Assembly: GCF_023343835.1 (NCBI RefSeq)
Contig: NC_064436.1
Location: forward strand, 53,667,883-53,731,882
From: Lagopus muta
Lineage: Eukaryota; Chordata; Aves; Galliformes; Phasianidae
Reading direction: 5' to 3'
DNA length: 64,000 bases
Below are positions 39,601 through 49,600 of the stretch, piece by piece (positions within the stretch are counted from its first letter, which is position 1; every line of letters begins with the position of its first letter). The position numbers were made by a program, and so were the translations under genes. The notes under the pieces are model-generated. The model had not been told where the DNA came from and did not search any database. It was given only the letters and a program-made list of their open reading frames with translations.

Positions 39601-40228
39601 CCTCACTGAAACCGACCTGTACTGGCCAACAAAAAGATGGGAAGGGACTCAAAAGATCGTAGCGATAAGACAGGGGTAGCAGCTTTGAAGTAAAACGGGA
39701 GATTTCGGTCAGATTTCAGGCAGAAATGTTTCCCTCGGACGTGCTGAGGCACCGGCTCGGGCTGCCCAGAGACGCTGTGGGTGCTCAACCCTTGGAGGTG
39801 TTCAAGGCCAGGCAGGATGTGCCCCGGGCAGCCCGAGCTGCTGGGGGAGAACCCTATGGAACTGGACAGATTTTAAGTTGCTTTGCAACCTGAATCATTC
39901 CACGATGCCATAAATCAGTATGGAAACTTAAACTGGAGCGAGTGACAATGTTAGAAAGCTCGATAAAACGCTGCTGCGACTTGAACGGAACTACGCCGCA
40001 GCCCGCACCGCTCCCGCCGTCCGCTCTCCCTGCCGGTCCCGCGCGCAGCGCGGCGCTGAGCCCTCACTGCGGCGCACGGCAGGGACGGCGGGCTGCCCCG
40101 CTTCCCAGCGCCGCGCTCACCTCTCCCGCCCTGTTGGCCAGAGCGATGAGGTCCCTCTTGGGGGACCACGCCATGACGACGACCTCCTGCGGCAGCTGCT
40201 TCTCCCCGACTTGCCGGAATGCGGGCAT
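24464..40228 (-). CDS. ANAPC4: ANAPC4, anaphase-promoting complex subunit 4 (complete, 28 coding exons)
   Basis: Scaffold subunit of the nuclear APC/C ubiquitin ligase; in the family it packs with APC1 and APC5 in the platform. Coding exons in transcription order: 40228-40121, 38822-38717, 38103-37971, 37066-36992, 36887-36861, 36512-36468, 35293-35209, 34822-34712, 34173-34090, 33836-33750, 33068-33004, 32907-32865, 32757-32681, 32260-32160, 32080-32029, 31745-31690, 31389-31343, 30461-30405, 30224-30168, 29558-29465, 29180-29083, 28597-28536, 28451-28413, 28322-28221, 26935-26858, 25868-25698, 25204-25081, 24679-24464. All phases join, giving 2,400 nt and 799 residues (human 808). The N-terminal WD40-type part starts VGEKQLPQE and includes [13 protein letters not shown] (about residues 7-230). 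The helical APC4 domain follows (about 231-470, including [17 protein letters not shown]). The second half of the propeller leads to an acidic tail. Intron 8 has a GC donor. Identification rests on near-continuous similarity to human ANAPC4 as I remember it. Confidence 0.96.
26395..26645 (+). mobile_element. CR1 3' region in ANAPC4 intron 25
   Basis: CR1-like blocks include AAGAATTTCTTCATGGAGAG, GGTGAAGTGGTGGAGTC and GGTTGATGATTGGACTTTG followed by AAGTCTTTGCAAGACTAAATGG. It is more diverged than the copies at 27.3 and 36.6 kb and belongs to a different subtype. Confidence 0.82.
27268..27484 (+). mobile_element. CR1 3' end in ANAPC4 intron 24
   Basis: Starts at a GAAGTTTTTCACATAGAGGG-type block, continues through CAGGTTGCCCAAGGAGGTTG, and ends AGGCCATTCTATGATTATATGA. 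It is antisense to ANAPC4. The part from GAGGGTGGTG onward is nearly identical to the CR1 at 36,580-36,776. Confidence 0.92.
29377..29399. repeat. Poly(A) tract in ANAPC4 intron 20
   Basis: 23 consecutive A residues, with no recognisable retroelement body next to it. Confidence 0.85.
29636..29700 (-). mobile_element. Short CR1 3' end remnant in ANAPC4 intron 19
   Basis: AATCACAGAATTATAAAGGTT and the following TCTAGTCCAAGCCCT are the reverse complement of a CR1 3' terminus. Only about 65 bases remain. Confidence 0.7.
30570..31020 (-). mobile_element. Old CR1 internal fragment in ANAPC4 intron 17
   Basis: Read on the minus strand this resembles the CR1 reverse-transcriptase C-terminal region (degraded LDRKLGMRQQ-type coding) and the downstream [14 protein letters not shown]-like stretch. 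On the + strand the giveaways are GTATTCCAAAAAAGATCTGACTAG and CATGCCCAGCTTGCTTCCACCAAC. It is strongly diverged and contains stops. It lies in the same orientation as the host gene. Confidence 0.65.
34710..34711 (-). other. ANAPC4: GC splice donor of ANAPC4 intron 8
   Basis: Exon 8 ends TTTTCAG and is followed by gcaagtaa, a perfect match to the consensus of GC-AG introns (AG|GCAAGT). The next exon (34173-34090) opens in the matching phase after ttatag. The protein join [15 protein letters not shown] aligns with human FQLETNLLYSFLPEV. Confidence 0.9.
36580..36776 (+). mobile_element. CR1 3' end in ANAPC4 intron 5
   Basis: Typical 5'-truncated CR1 3' end: GAGGGTGGTG near the start, GGAGGCTTTCAAGGCCAGGC in the middle and ATTCTATGATTCTATGA at the end, followed by an A-rich stretch. 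It is antisense to ANAPC4 and occupies more than half of the 348-base intron. It is very similar to the copy at 27,268-27,484, so it appears relatively young for this window. Confidence 0.92.
36861..36887 (-). CDS. ANAPC4: ANAPC4 coding exon 5, a 27-base microexon
   Basis: Only 27 bases long, flanked by tttttcag and gtaagg. It completes an Asn codon and encodes YSTTAKIF plus two bases of a Ser codon, matching human NYSNTSKIFS. Entry and exit are both phase 2, so skipping would remove nine residues without shifting the frame. Confidence 0.9.
39195..39912 (+). mobile_element. CR1 LINE fragment, about 0.7 kb, in ANAPC4 intron 1
   Basis: Sense-strand CR1 remnant, antisense to the host gene. It carries the degraded end of the reverse-transcriptase ORF (translation resembling [15 protein letters not shown] and [10 protein letters not shown]). 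The 3' region follows (GAGCACCTCCTCTCCTGTGAAGAAAGG-like, then GGTGTTCAAGGCCAGGC), ending near ATCATTCCACGATG. The ORF is broken by stops and indels. The element ends about 60 bases from the CpG-rich promoter. Confidence 0.88.
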
Positions 40229-40350
40229 GGTGGCGGCCTCCCGCTCGCTGGGCTCCTCCGCCGCGCCGCCTCCCGCCCTCCGCTGCCGGCTTCCGGAGGT
40301 GCCGCTTCCTGCTCCGGGGCGGAGCGCAACGGGGTCCTACGGAGTGGTGG
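39975..40350 (-). promoter_or_regulatory. ANAPC4: ANAPC4 CpG-rich, TATA-less promoter
   Basis: The region is strongly GC-rich and CpG-dense against an AT-rich background, and it covers exon 1 and its upstream flank. Read on the minus strand, two ETS/GABP-like cores occur upstream of the start codon (AGGAAGCGG, core at 40306-40309; CCGGAAGCC, core at 40291-40294). No TATA box is apparent. The exact transcription start cannot be read from sequence. Confidence 0.75.
40121..40228 (-). CDS. ANAPC4: ANAPC4 coding exon 1
   Basis: The start codon lies in a perfect Kozak context (GCCACCATGC) and opens [15 protein letters not shown]. The human protein has a few extra residues before the shared VGEKQLPQE block, so the avian N-terminus is slightly shorter. 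The exon ends in phase 0 at GGAGAG|gtgagc. The whole exon lies inside the CpG-rich promoter region. Confidence 0.93.
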
Positions 40351-40439
40351 AGTTGTGCGAATAGGCGGTGAGACGTTTGCATATTCGTTCCTGTAACGAC
40401 GCCTAATATAAAGGACTGTCACTTTAAATTAGATCAGCT

Positions 40440-40445
40440 TTTATT
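40440..40445 (-). terminator. ZCCHC4: ZCCHC4 poly(A) signal AATAAA
   Basis: AATAAA on the minus strand, 72 bases past the ZCCHC4 stop codon, is the first canonical signal after the gene. It implies a very short 3' UTR and a transcript end within about 200 bases of the ANAPC4 start codon. Confidence 0.7.
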
Positions 40446-40516
40446 CTGAACGTTGGTGTTAACATTTTTAGAAAGGCTAACCATAAAAAAAAAAAAAAGT
40501 CTTGAATGATCTTGTA

Positions 40517-40661
40517 TCAAGTAGTCTTGTCTTTTTTCTTCTTCTTCATTTTCCTCCTGGAGAATATGGCATGCTTCGTGGCCCATCTTTTACAAACACC
40601 CAACTTTGCCCTCTTTAGAGTTTTTAGGGTTTTCTGCTTTTGTCTTCTGCCTTTGCCAGCT
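40517..40661 (-). CDS. ZCCHC4: ZCCHC4 terminal coding exon, basic tail
   Basis: After cttttctttacag the exon encodes [19 protein letters not shown] and ends [13 protein letters not shown] and TGA. The very basic tail fits an rRNA-binding, nucleolar protein. It corresponds to the lysine-rich tail of human ZCCHC4, though the sequence is diverged. Confidence 0.88.
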
Positions 40662-43600
40662 CTGTAAAGAAAGAACATAAAGATTATAATGAAATGGTGA
40701 CTGGACTTCGGTGTTTGCTGGTATTTCATACGAGTTGTGCATACACCTGACAAGTACTGTCCCAGGATTTGCCATCTTAGGATGTTCTGACATGGACTAT
40801 TCTAAAATTTTTCAGTTCTTACTCAGCATTTACCTTTGCATGCCCCCAAGTGCAAAACAGCACATGTGGATTTTTGTGCTGAGTGTGTTCTACATGAATA
40901 TATTGCAGATGGGCTTAGAAGAAAGTTGGTGAGGTTTAACAACATTATGAAATACAAACACAGGACCCACACAGAGTTAGCAAGTGGCTATTATTTTTTG
41001 TCTCTGACAAAGGATGTATTTAATAGTACAAAGCATGGAATAATTTTAATAAGGAAAACATATCTATATATTTTTACTAGGAAAATAAGCCTAAGTTATT
41101 TTCAGTAGTTCATTAACATCATACTGATGGCCTGAAAGGACTAAACCATCCCAGCACAATGTATACCTGCCTGAAGAAACAGATGAGGTTGCTTGAACTT
41201 CTTTTAGTACCATTTTCACTTTTTCAAGAAAATGAAGTGCTGCTACATATAAATATGGTAAATATAAAGTACAGCCACACTTCAGCTCAAATACTCTGTA
41301 AGCAAAATTTGGATGAGTGTCATAGCAGGGCATGAAGTAACACTCCTGTAGTCTACTGCCATTGAGCTTGCTGCTAACCTGGAGGCCGACTGTCTGAATG
41401 TCACTGTGCAACACAGGGCATCTTTTGGGAGGGAAGATCTGCATTTCCAGTGTCACATGCATTTAAGGTGAGAATCATGAACCAAAAACCAAAACACTCT
41501 CTGCAGGGGCTGTCAGAAGCATGGGGCAGCTATCCTAAACTGCCAACTCTCTCACTGGACCATCTTCAACATTCCCTTCCCTTTTTTTCAGTTAGTTTTA
41601 TCTGAAGACCATCACATGCACTTTTTGTCTTTTGATAAATACACGTATGTGTTTGTGTATGTTAAAGAATTACAGTCATGGCAGCATAAACGTAATGTGC
41701 TCTCATTAATAAAGTTGTTATATGGTACAGATTTAGATACTATTGCAGAGAACACCTGAAATACCAGATGGAAAAAAAGAAAGATTTGAAAACAAAGCAA
41801 AGGAGACAAGAAGCGATGAAAACAGTGCAGCAGCTATATACTCTGCCCTTCTGTGAGGAATCTGAAGGGGATTTAAGTATTATATTACTTTAATTTAATT
41901 TAGCATCTTCTTGACAGTGCTACCAATGCACCACTCAGAAAGTTCTGTGAGATCTGTGTGAATCCACTTGGAAAGAAAACACATTTAAGGAAGGGGGAAC
42001 CAGAGGAAGATACCTACCTCAGCAACGCTAGGTTTTATCATATCCTCCTTTTGTATGCACTCTCCAGCAACACAGCAAGTGGACAACAGTTTAAGATGAC
42101 AGCACACAAAGCCTAAAATTATCTCTTCCTAAAGCATTTCCATGAAATAAAATCACTTTTCATCTGAAACCTCTTTCATTACAATAAGGCAGTATTGCAC
42201 TTACTGGTGAGATGCTCTGGTGCAGGAGAGGCTGGGACAGGAGCTGCGTTTGTGACCTGCCTTGCCACAAACAAAGCAGCCCACATCAATCTTCTCACAT
42301 GTGTGGTTTTCCAGAGCACAGCAGTTGCATTTGTTACAGTGAAACCAAGCTGCAAAATAAGCAACACAGTTTTATGATCGTCAGAAGGTTCAGAATTACC
42401 ATCCTGAAGTTGAATTCTAAATACAGGCTGTTTTACCAGGATTTTTATTTTATTTTATTTTTTTACATTTTCAGAGATCTGTGCATTCACTTTTTGGTCC
42501 TTTATCTTATTTGATAAATATTTGTTAGAGATACTATTTAAATACAATTGAATTATTTTGCTATTATAACTATTATCCTGCATGGCATCTTAACATGAAA
42601 AATAGCCCATATGTTAAAATGGATTTACAAAGATGCAATTTCTATATCAACACCAAGATTGATTGCTCCAGCTGTTTAAACACAGCTGTAAATACAACTG
42701 CATTTGTGTATGAAACATAACTTAATAATGCTCTTAGAAACATTTTCACAATTGTCCCTGTTTATAAAGTTCTTACTAAAAGCTTTACAAAATTAGGAAA
42801 CATTTATATGGCAAATCAAAATATAGATTTTCCCTTTAAAAATATAAGTGAGATTTAGCCCTGACAAGAACTTACGTATATTTCCACTATGTGCAAATAT
42901 GATAACTAAGTTTCTTACAACAACTTGTGTGAAAATGAGAATTTACTCCACGTCTTCTGCGTGATCCCATTTTATTTATTTTCCAGAATATTTATTTATC
43001 TGGTCTGTCTCAGAATCTTCAGACTACCGTTTCATTGTACTTCTATTTAGGTAAGTATTTTTCTGTACTTACAGGGTTTCACACATTTCTTGCAAAGAAC
43101 ACAATGCTTCCATCGTCTGCCATCCTGCAATTAATAGATGAATAAATGCACTGCTTTTAAAAAACACTGATTAGCTCCTAAAACTGAACTACTCGTGTTT
43201 GTTACCCACTATTTACAGAAACAGGTCCTGTGGAGAAAGGACCACACTTAAAAACAGTAGTGCTGACAATCTGCATCAATCACAGTAAAACGGCTACATT
43301 TGGAAGTTAGTGTGCCCTACAACTTCCAACACATAAGGAGAAATGAACGTGTAAACAGACCAGTGATGCAGGATGGTCAAAGTGACAAGTAGATAACTTT
43401 TCCAGTCCTCTGTACAGAGCAAAGGAATCAGGAAATAGAAATTAATTCCCATTAAGTTATGATGTCCAGTGAAGAAGACAACCAAATTGTCTGGGGTTTC
43501 CCAAAGAAATCAGTATCAAAATAACTTTTTAAAAAAAAAAAAAAAAAATCAGAGCAAATATCATAGAATCTATTAAGACTACTGTCACTTGAAAGAAGAT

Positions 43601-46600
43601 TGCTGCTAATATTGTGACCTAGGAAAAAGGCAAAATGCTTACTTTTGATGTACATGAATTGCATATTTCACAGTGGTGGTTGCCAGAACTAACGTAGCGC
43701 TGACAGATAGCACAAAACCTGGAAGAAATAAAATCCTGTTTTATCCAGTATTTGCTCAAAAAGCAACGAGTGAAATCTATGCAGGTTCTACAGTAAATAC
43801 AGGGATTGAAAAAAATCACTAAATTAAATATGTTTTTGATTCATTAACTTCCACTTTGGCCCACAGCTTCATCATCGTTTAGACACGATACACATAGTAT
43901 CATTTACACAATAGTAAAAATCCAGGTGCATGAATTCAAAATAGAAAAAGCAAAAAAAACAAACCAAACCAAATTCTGCTAAATGAGTTTTATCAGTAAA
44001 ATCCATTTGCTCCTAATGCTTCTTAGTGCTCATATTATTAACTACTATCTCAACCAGGCTGATTATTTAGGATAGCTGTAAATCTCCATCACCCACGGAC
44101 GTGCATAGTTCATACAGCTTAGCTGAGGAACCCCATCATTCCAAAACAGAAACAAACAGAAATAAATGCTCGACTCCCCTTCATATTACTTATAGAATAT
44201 GTAACCTTAGACTGCAACAGTGAAATGTGCTCTTGAACCTGGTATCCAAAAGTTAGGCACAACAATACTAAGCAGCACGTCCCAAAGTCCTTTAAAGCCT
44301 TCATGCACTAAGAACAAAGGCACTCTTTCAGTCACTCCCTTGACTATTAGCACACCTTACCTGTAGCCCTCTTCTGCAGGAAGTACAATCACACCTGGGG
44401 ACAGATTTGTGAAGATACGGACAGGGGATTGTCTGCGACCTGTTTTGCCATGTTTATATAGTGCATGATTATCATAATCTACCTAGAAAAAAGAACAGTT
44501 TTTATAAAAAAGTATTAAGGAAAGACAGAACTATTTGCACGTCTGTTCTCTTTATGTGTGTCTTATGAAATTGTTCTTTAGATCTGGAAGATGCGAACCT
44601 TGAATTAGATTATAAATTCTACACCAAGTATTTTGTCTCAATTCCTTTTAAATTTTTGAAGCCACAATACACTTCAACTATCCTATTTTACTTCTTCCTT
44701 TTTACTCTTCTGTATGGGATATCTGGGATAATGATTCAGTTGTTTGACACTAAGGAGGGGTTGTTTAACAAAAACACAACCTGTGATAAAAAAACAAAAC
44801 TATACTGTTTGTGTTGTCTGACAGAACAAGAGCTGATGTGTGTCCTGAACTACCTCAAAACAATTACAAAGCTGCAAACTCCATCAGCAATGCTTGTTTC
44901 CAGCAATGCTTCCTAAGACTTGCCCCCAAAATTCTCATCTCTGAATACTAGTAGGAATACAGCCTAGACTAGCATCCGTTTCCAATTTTCTTCTACTAAT
45001 TTTCATTCTACAAGATATATTGTCTTGAACACCCATGTCATACCCACCGAGCTACCGACATTTCAACATCTGCACAAAATGAAACATTCTTCAAGCTACC
45101 TCTCACTTCTGCAGTATGCATGTACTTAAATTAGTGCAAAATGTATCCCTTGAAAACATTTCAAAAGAATTGAGATAACGGACTGGTGACAGAAGGCTTA
45201 AGGTGTATAATGAAGCACAGGAGTGTGTGATAATGTTTTCAAATCCAAGGCATGACTTCACCAAATGAGCATCACATAGTTTGCAGCACCTCCAAGACAG
45301 TGAGAAATGCAAAAAGGCCCATCCAAAATAAGTACTGCCATTATATCAACTTTCATTTATATTCCTGCCCGCTCTGCACTCAACCAAAATTCAGCAAAGT
45401 CACTGGGCTTGGTCATACCTGATAATCCATCATACTGAAGCTTGGGAAAAATTCAAGAATACGGGATTCAAAGAAGTATGGAAATATCCAGAACATGGGC
45501 ATCTCTTGGTTCTTATTACCTAGTGATAAAAAGGCTTGGATGTATATTAAAGAAAAACAACGTATGTGAAGCATGAAAAATTGACAGCAAATGTTCTGAA
45601 TCCATAAGCATGCATATGCACACTCCACTAAGCATAACAACTAGTTCCTTTAGGGGAAAGGAAGTTTTTGGTGTATTTATATACGCTGGGCTGTAAGTTC
45701 CACTTACCCCAAACAAGTCCTGTCACCTGCCTCGGTTGCTAAGAAGTGGTGTTGTGTTTTAATTGGTTATTTTTCTCTACCCTTAAAGTCCACTTTAATT
45801 GCAAAGCTTATTTTTACAAATCCACATTTAAGAGAGACTTCAATACACGGTACTTCATCTTAGAAATTATGCATTTGTTAACATTTGCTCAAGTAGCAAT
45901 AATTACAGACTTGAACAGGTACTTTTTCTTACAGTAACTTTACAGCTTAATTCACTTATTTGTAATACATGCCTCCTTTTTCTGTATCCTTCCACATTGC
46001 CATCAGTTTTTTAAAACTAGAAGCCAGTGCTTCCACTAAACCTCCAAATGGGGGATCAGCCACCATAATTACTCTTTCATCTTTCTCTTCGTGTAAGAAT
46101 TTCCTACAAGTCTCATGTGCAGCCTGTAAGAAACAGGGGGGAATACAGATTTAATAACTGTAAAATAAAGTTTTAAGATCCTCAAAGATTTTATTTAGCA
46201 CTATAATTATTGTTTTACAAATTTGAACTTGAACAATGTAGATTACCTCTTGTGTAGGTGAATGTAGCATTTCAAAAAAAATTCGGGATCTGAAGAACTG
46301 AAAGCAGTGCCCCACTCAGTTATATATGACATCACCATGGACAGATGCAGTTAATGATGTCTAAAATACTCTTTTTCTTAAGGGTAGTAAATGTGACTTG
46401 GAAAAAACAGGTTGTCACACAAGAGAGCAGAGATCAGGCTCAGAATACATGTAATTCATGCCCTTTTATTTTATTCTGTAAGGCATTACTAATAGGAGAA
46501 ATTTCAGGCCACTGAAAATTGATTCAATCCATAGTGGTTATAAAAACCAATCCAGCTAGGACTCTATTATTAAAGGAAATGGAAAAAGCTACGTATTCAC

Positions 46601-49600
46601 TGCCATCATGCAGAGTCCTCTTCTACTGCCTGGATTCCGTAGAATTCCAAAGGCAGAATTGTAATATTTATCTACATTCAGAAGTGCAGTTCAGACCTTG
46701 AAATGATGCATGTCATTACAGGTGTCAGCTTTTCACAGCTTGGCGAAAACACTTCAGTCATGCAGTAATGCAAGTAAACAGTCTTTTAATTGAGAAATAC
46801 AAAACTTGAATAGACTAACAAATCAAAGAAATTCAAAGGTAAGGCTTTTAGGCCAGCTTTCCATTTCATGCTAGATTATTTTTATTTTTAAGAGCTCGCT
46901 AAAATTATGCTTTAGAATGAGCAAAAAAGAAAAAACTGACCTATGTGGTATGAAAGGTACTGCAGTAAGAGTGTTTACGCAACTCAGTCAGGGCTTACTA
47001 ATATGGCAGGGGAAAACTAAACAGTGAGTTAGGATACTGGGATAAGTGCTTTGAGAATAGTGCTTAGAATTAGATTAAACTATGATCCTCCATTTAAAAA
47101 AAAGAAAAAAAGGGGGTTTGGCCTTTTGACCTTACTTGCCTGGAGTAAACCAGGAAAACCTTCCCTCTCAAGTATCAGTGAATGAGTACTGTTGCATCTG
47201 CTTGGCTCATGAAGGCTGGGAATAAAACAATTCTGTGGTAGCAACACAGGAACAGGGCTAGCCTATACTAATAACAGGCAACAACTCAAACTCACACCAA
47301 ACTGTCATTTTAATCAAAGAAACGTTAAGCTGTTTAAGTAACGTTAGTCAGCATGTTCCTGAAGTCCCATGACTTTATTTTTGAATCAAGTGGGAAAGAG
47401 TAACTGAAGATGCACTGTTGTTGGTTTTTTTATTTCCAGTACTGCTGACCATTTTTATCTCATGACAGTTGTCTTCTAACTAACCATCTAGACTAGCCAG
47501 TACTTTCTTACTAAATTTTGTATCAACAACACGTATTGCTTCACAAAGCATTCAAGAAATACTTGTCCTTACCTCTCCACCAAAAAAATAATGATTAAAC
47601 ATGTTGTAGTGGCAGAACTCATCCTCTGTGTAAAATTGTGAATACCTGTAAAATACATTTTAACAGTAATAGAAAAATATGAGTTACTTCTTGCTTGCCC
47701 TAAGGGACATTCACATTGAAAATAAGGCCTTACAAAGACAACATTTTTGAGTTCCAATTATTGAAAACATGATAATGGAAACAATTAAGTACAACTATTT
47801 TTCCTCATAAACTAGCTGTCACTACCGTTAGGGTGCAGAAGTGAAAACGTAGAGACAAGAAATGGAGATAACCACCAATTTATCTTTTAAAGTAATAAGG
47901 AAACAAATTTTTGCATATACTCTTCAGACACATAACATTTATCAAAACCTACCTGAAGTCAATATCTAGCAGAAGGCTTCTAACCCTGAAGTCTTCTTCT
48001 TGTAAAGCTTTTGACTGGATCATTTCATGAAGCCTGAAGCATAATCAGAACAAAGAAATGTAAGATATAACCACCATCTTCAGAAAATATCTTGCAAGAC
48101 AAGAATATCTGGTATTTTACTAAGCCTAAAACCAAACAGATAAAGAAAATGGAGCAATTTGGCCAATATTTAAAGTTAGAAAACTATGATGGCCTAAAAA
48201 GATGGTAAGTCAGTGGAGATTAGAGAATCACCACAATAAAAACCCCAAGCATAACCTGAGTAACTCAGTGTCACTTTGGTAAGAAGCATTAGCACAACAT
48301 TTAAAAGCCACACAGGTGGGTGAGAGGGAATTTAACTGCAGTGCAGCTACAGCCCTCCTGTGCGTCTTGTGAGCTCAAAGCATGTTCCCAGTAAGTGCCT
48401 GGATTCTGCCAACCAATTAAAGCATAGTGAACCTCTTAATATACGTACCTGGGTGTTCCAACAGATAGCACTCGTCTGAATCCTAGTGAAATAATAAGGT
48501 CCAGTAGAAACTGGCAACTTCTGTCTGCAAATAAATACTGTGCATTTGTTTTTTTATTTTCTAGTGGATACAAAAGTTGACTGGGACTTCTTAGCTGGGC
48601 AGCGGAGATATCATACAGGAACTGATGACTCGAGTGTTCTTCCCATTCATCTGGCAATAGCAATTGCTGGCATTCCTGACAAAACCTCCTCTTTGATAGA
48701 GGCAACAGAACAAAATTCTTGTATCTATAAATATAAAAGGCAATTTTGAAAAAATCTCTATAAAAGAAATGGAAGGAGATACAAATGGGTTTCATGTTTT
48801 CAAGACATTTACAGAGGCAAATACTTTAAGCTGCTTTTGCAAAACTCCACTACCTACATGTCAATGAAATAATACTTATGAAAAAAAGTGTTCATAGGAC
48901 ACTTTGAAAATCTCCCCTAAAAGCAAGTAAGTAATGCAATGGTCAAAGACATTGAGAATTTGTAAAATAACTAGATTACAGAGTGAAGAATGTATCAACT
49001 ATAAACATACAGGACTACTTGCTTGTACATAACTCACAAATTAGTGTTACTGTACAATCTGTGCAAGTCAGAAATAACTTTCTGAACTTGCACTGCTACA
49101 GACCTGTTGTTAACACATTAAGAGCACTGACATAAGGAAAACTGTAGCTATGAAAATAAAAAGGCACAGTTCCTGAGTTGAAAGCATTGTGTTCTAATCA
49201 GATGTTCAATGCTAGTTACACTTTACAGACAATCTTTTCTTATTTTTCCATATGCCTCTGCCATGCTTTCATTTTCCAAAGAATCCAGAAACATTGTGCC
49301 TTCATACAAAGTCTCTGCATTTATATAAGACTGACTACAAATGAAAATGCACTTAGCAATAATACCTTTCCACATTCTGTCTGTGAGTACAAGGCGGCTG
49401 ATGACTTCTATTATACTCTTCCCGGGCTGCAAGTCTAGCTTGTGATACCTGTAAAATTTATGCATGTAAGAAGTTAAAAAGCAGGAATCACTATGTTGTA
49501 AAACAAATCTCAGGATTAACCAAAAATGAGTGCATCAAAGATCTTGTGCTTCAGGTCCTCTGCTCAGGAAAACTGTCCCATTCCTCGGGTTCCTGGCTGA

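Noticed and set aside
39951-40382. Open frames of about 140 codons on both strands near 40 kb
   Set aside because: They are by-products of the GC-rich ANAPC4 promoter and exon 1; only the [11 protein letters not shown] frame is conserved.
45967-45968. GT donor for ZCCHC4 exon 7
   Set aside because: It leaves phase 2, while the next conserved exon requires phase 1. The GC donor four bases earlier fits both phase and consensus.
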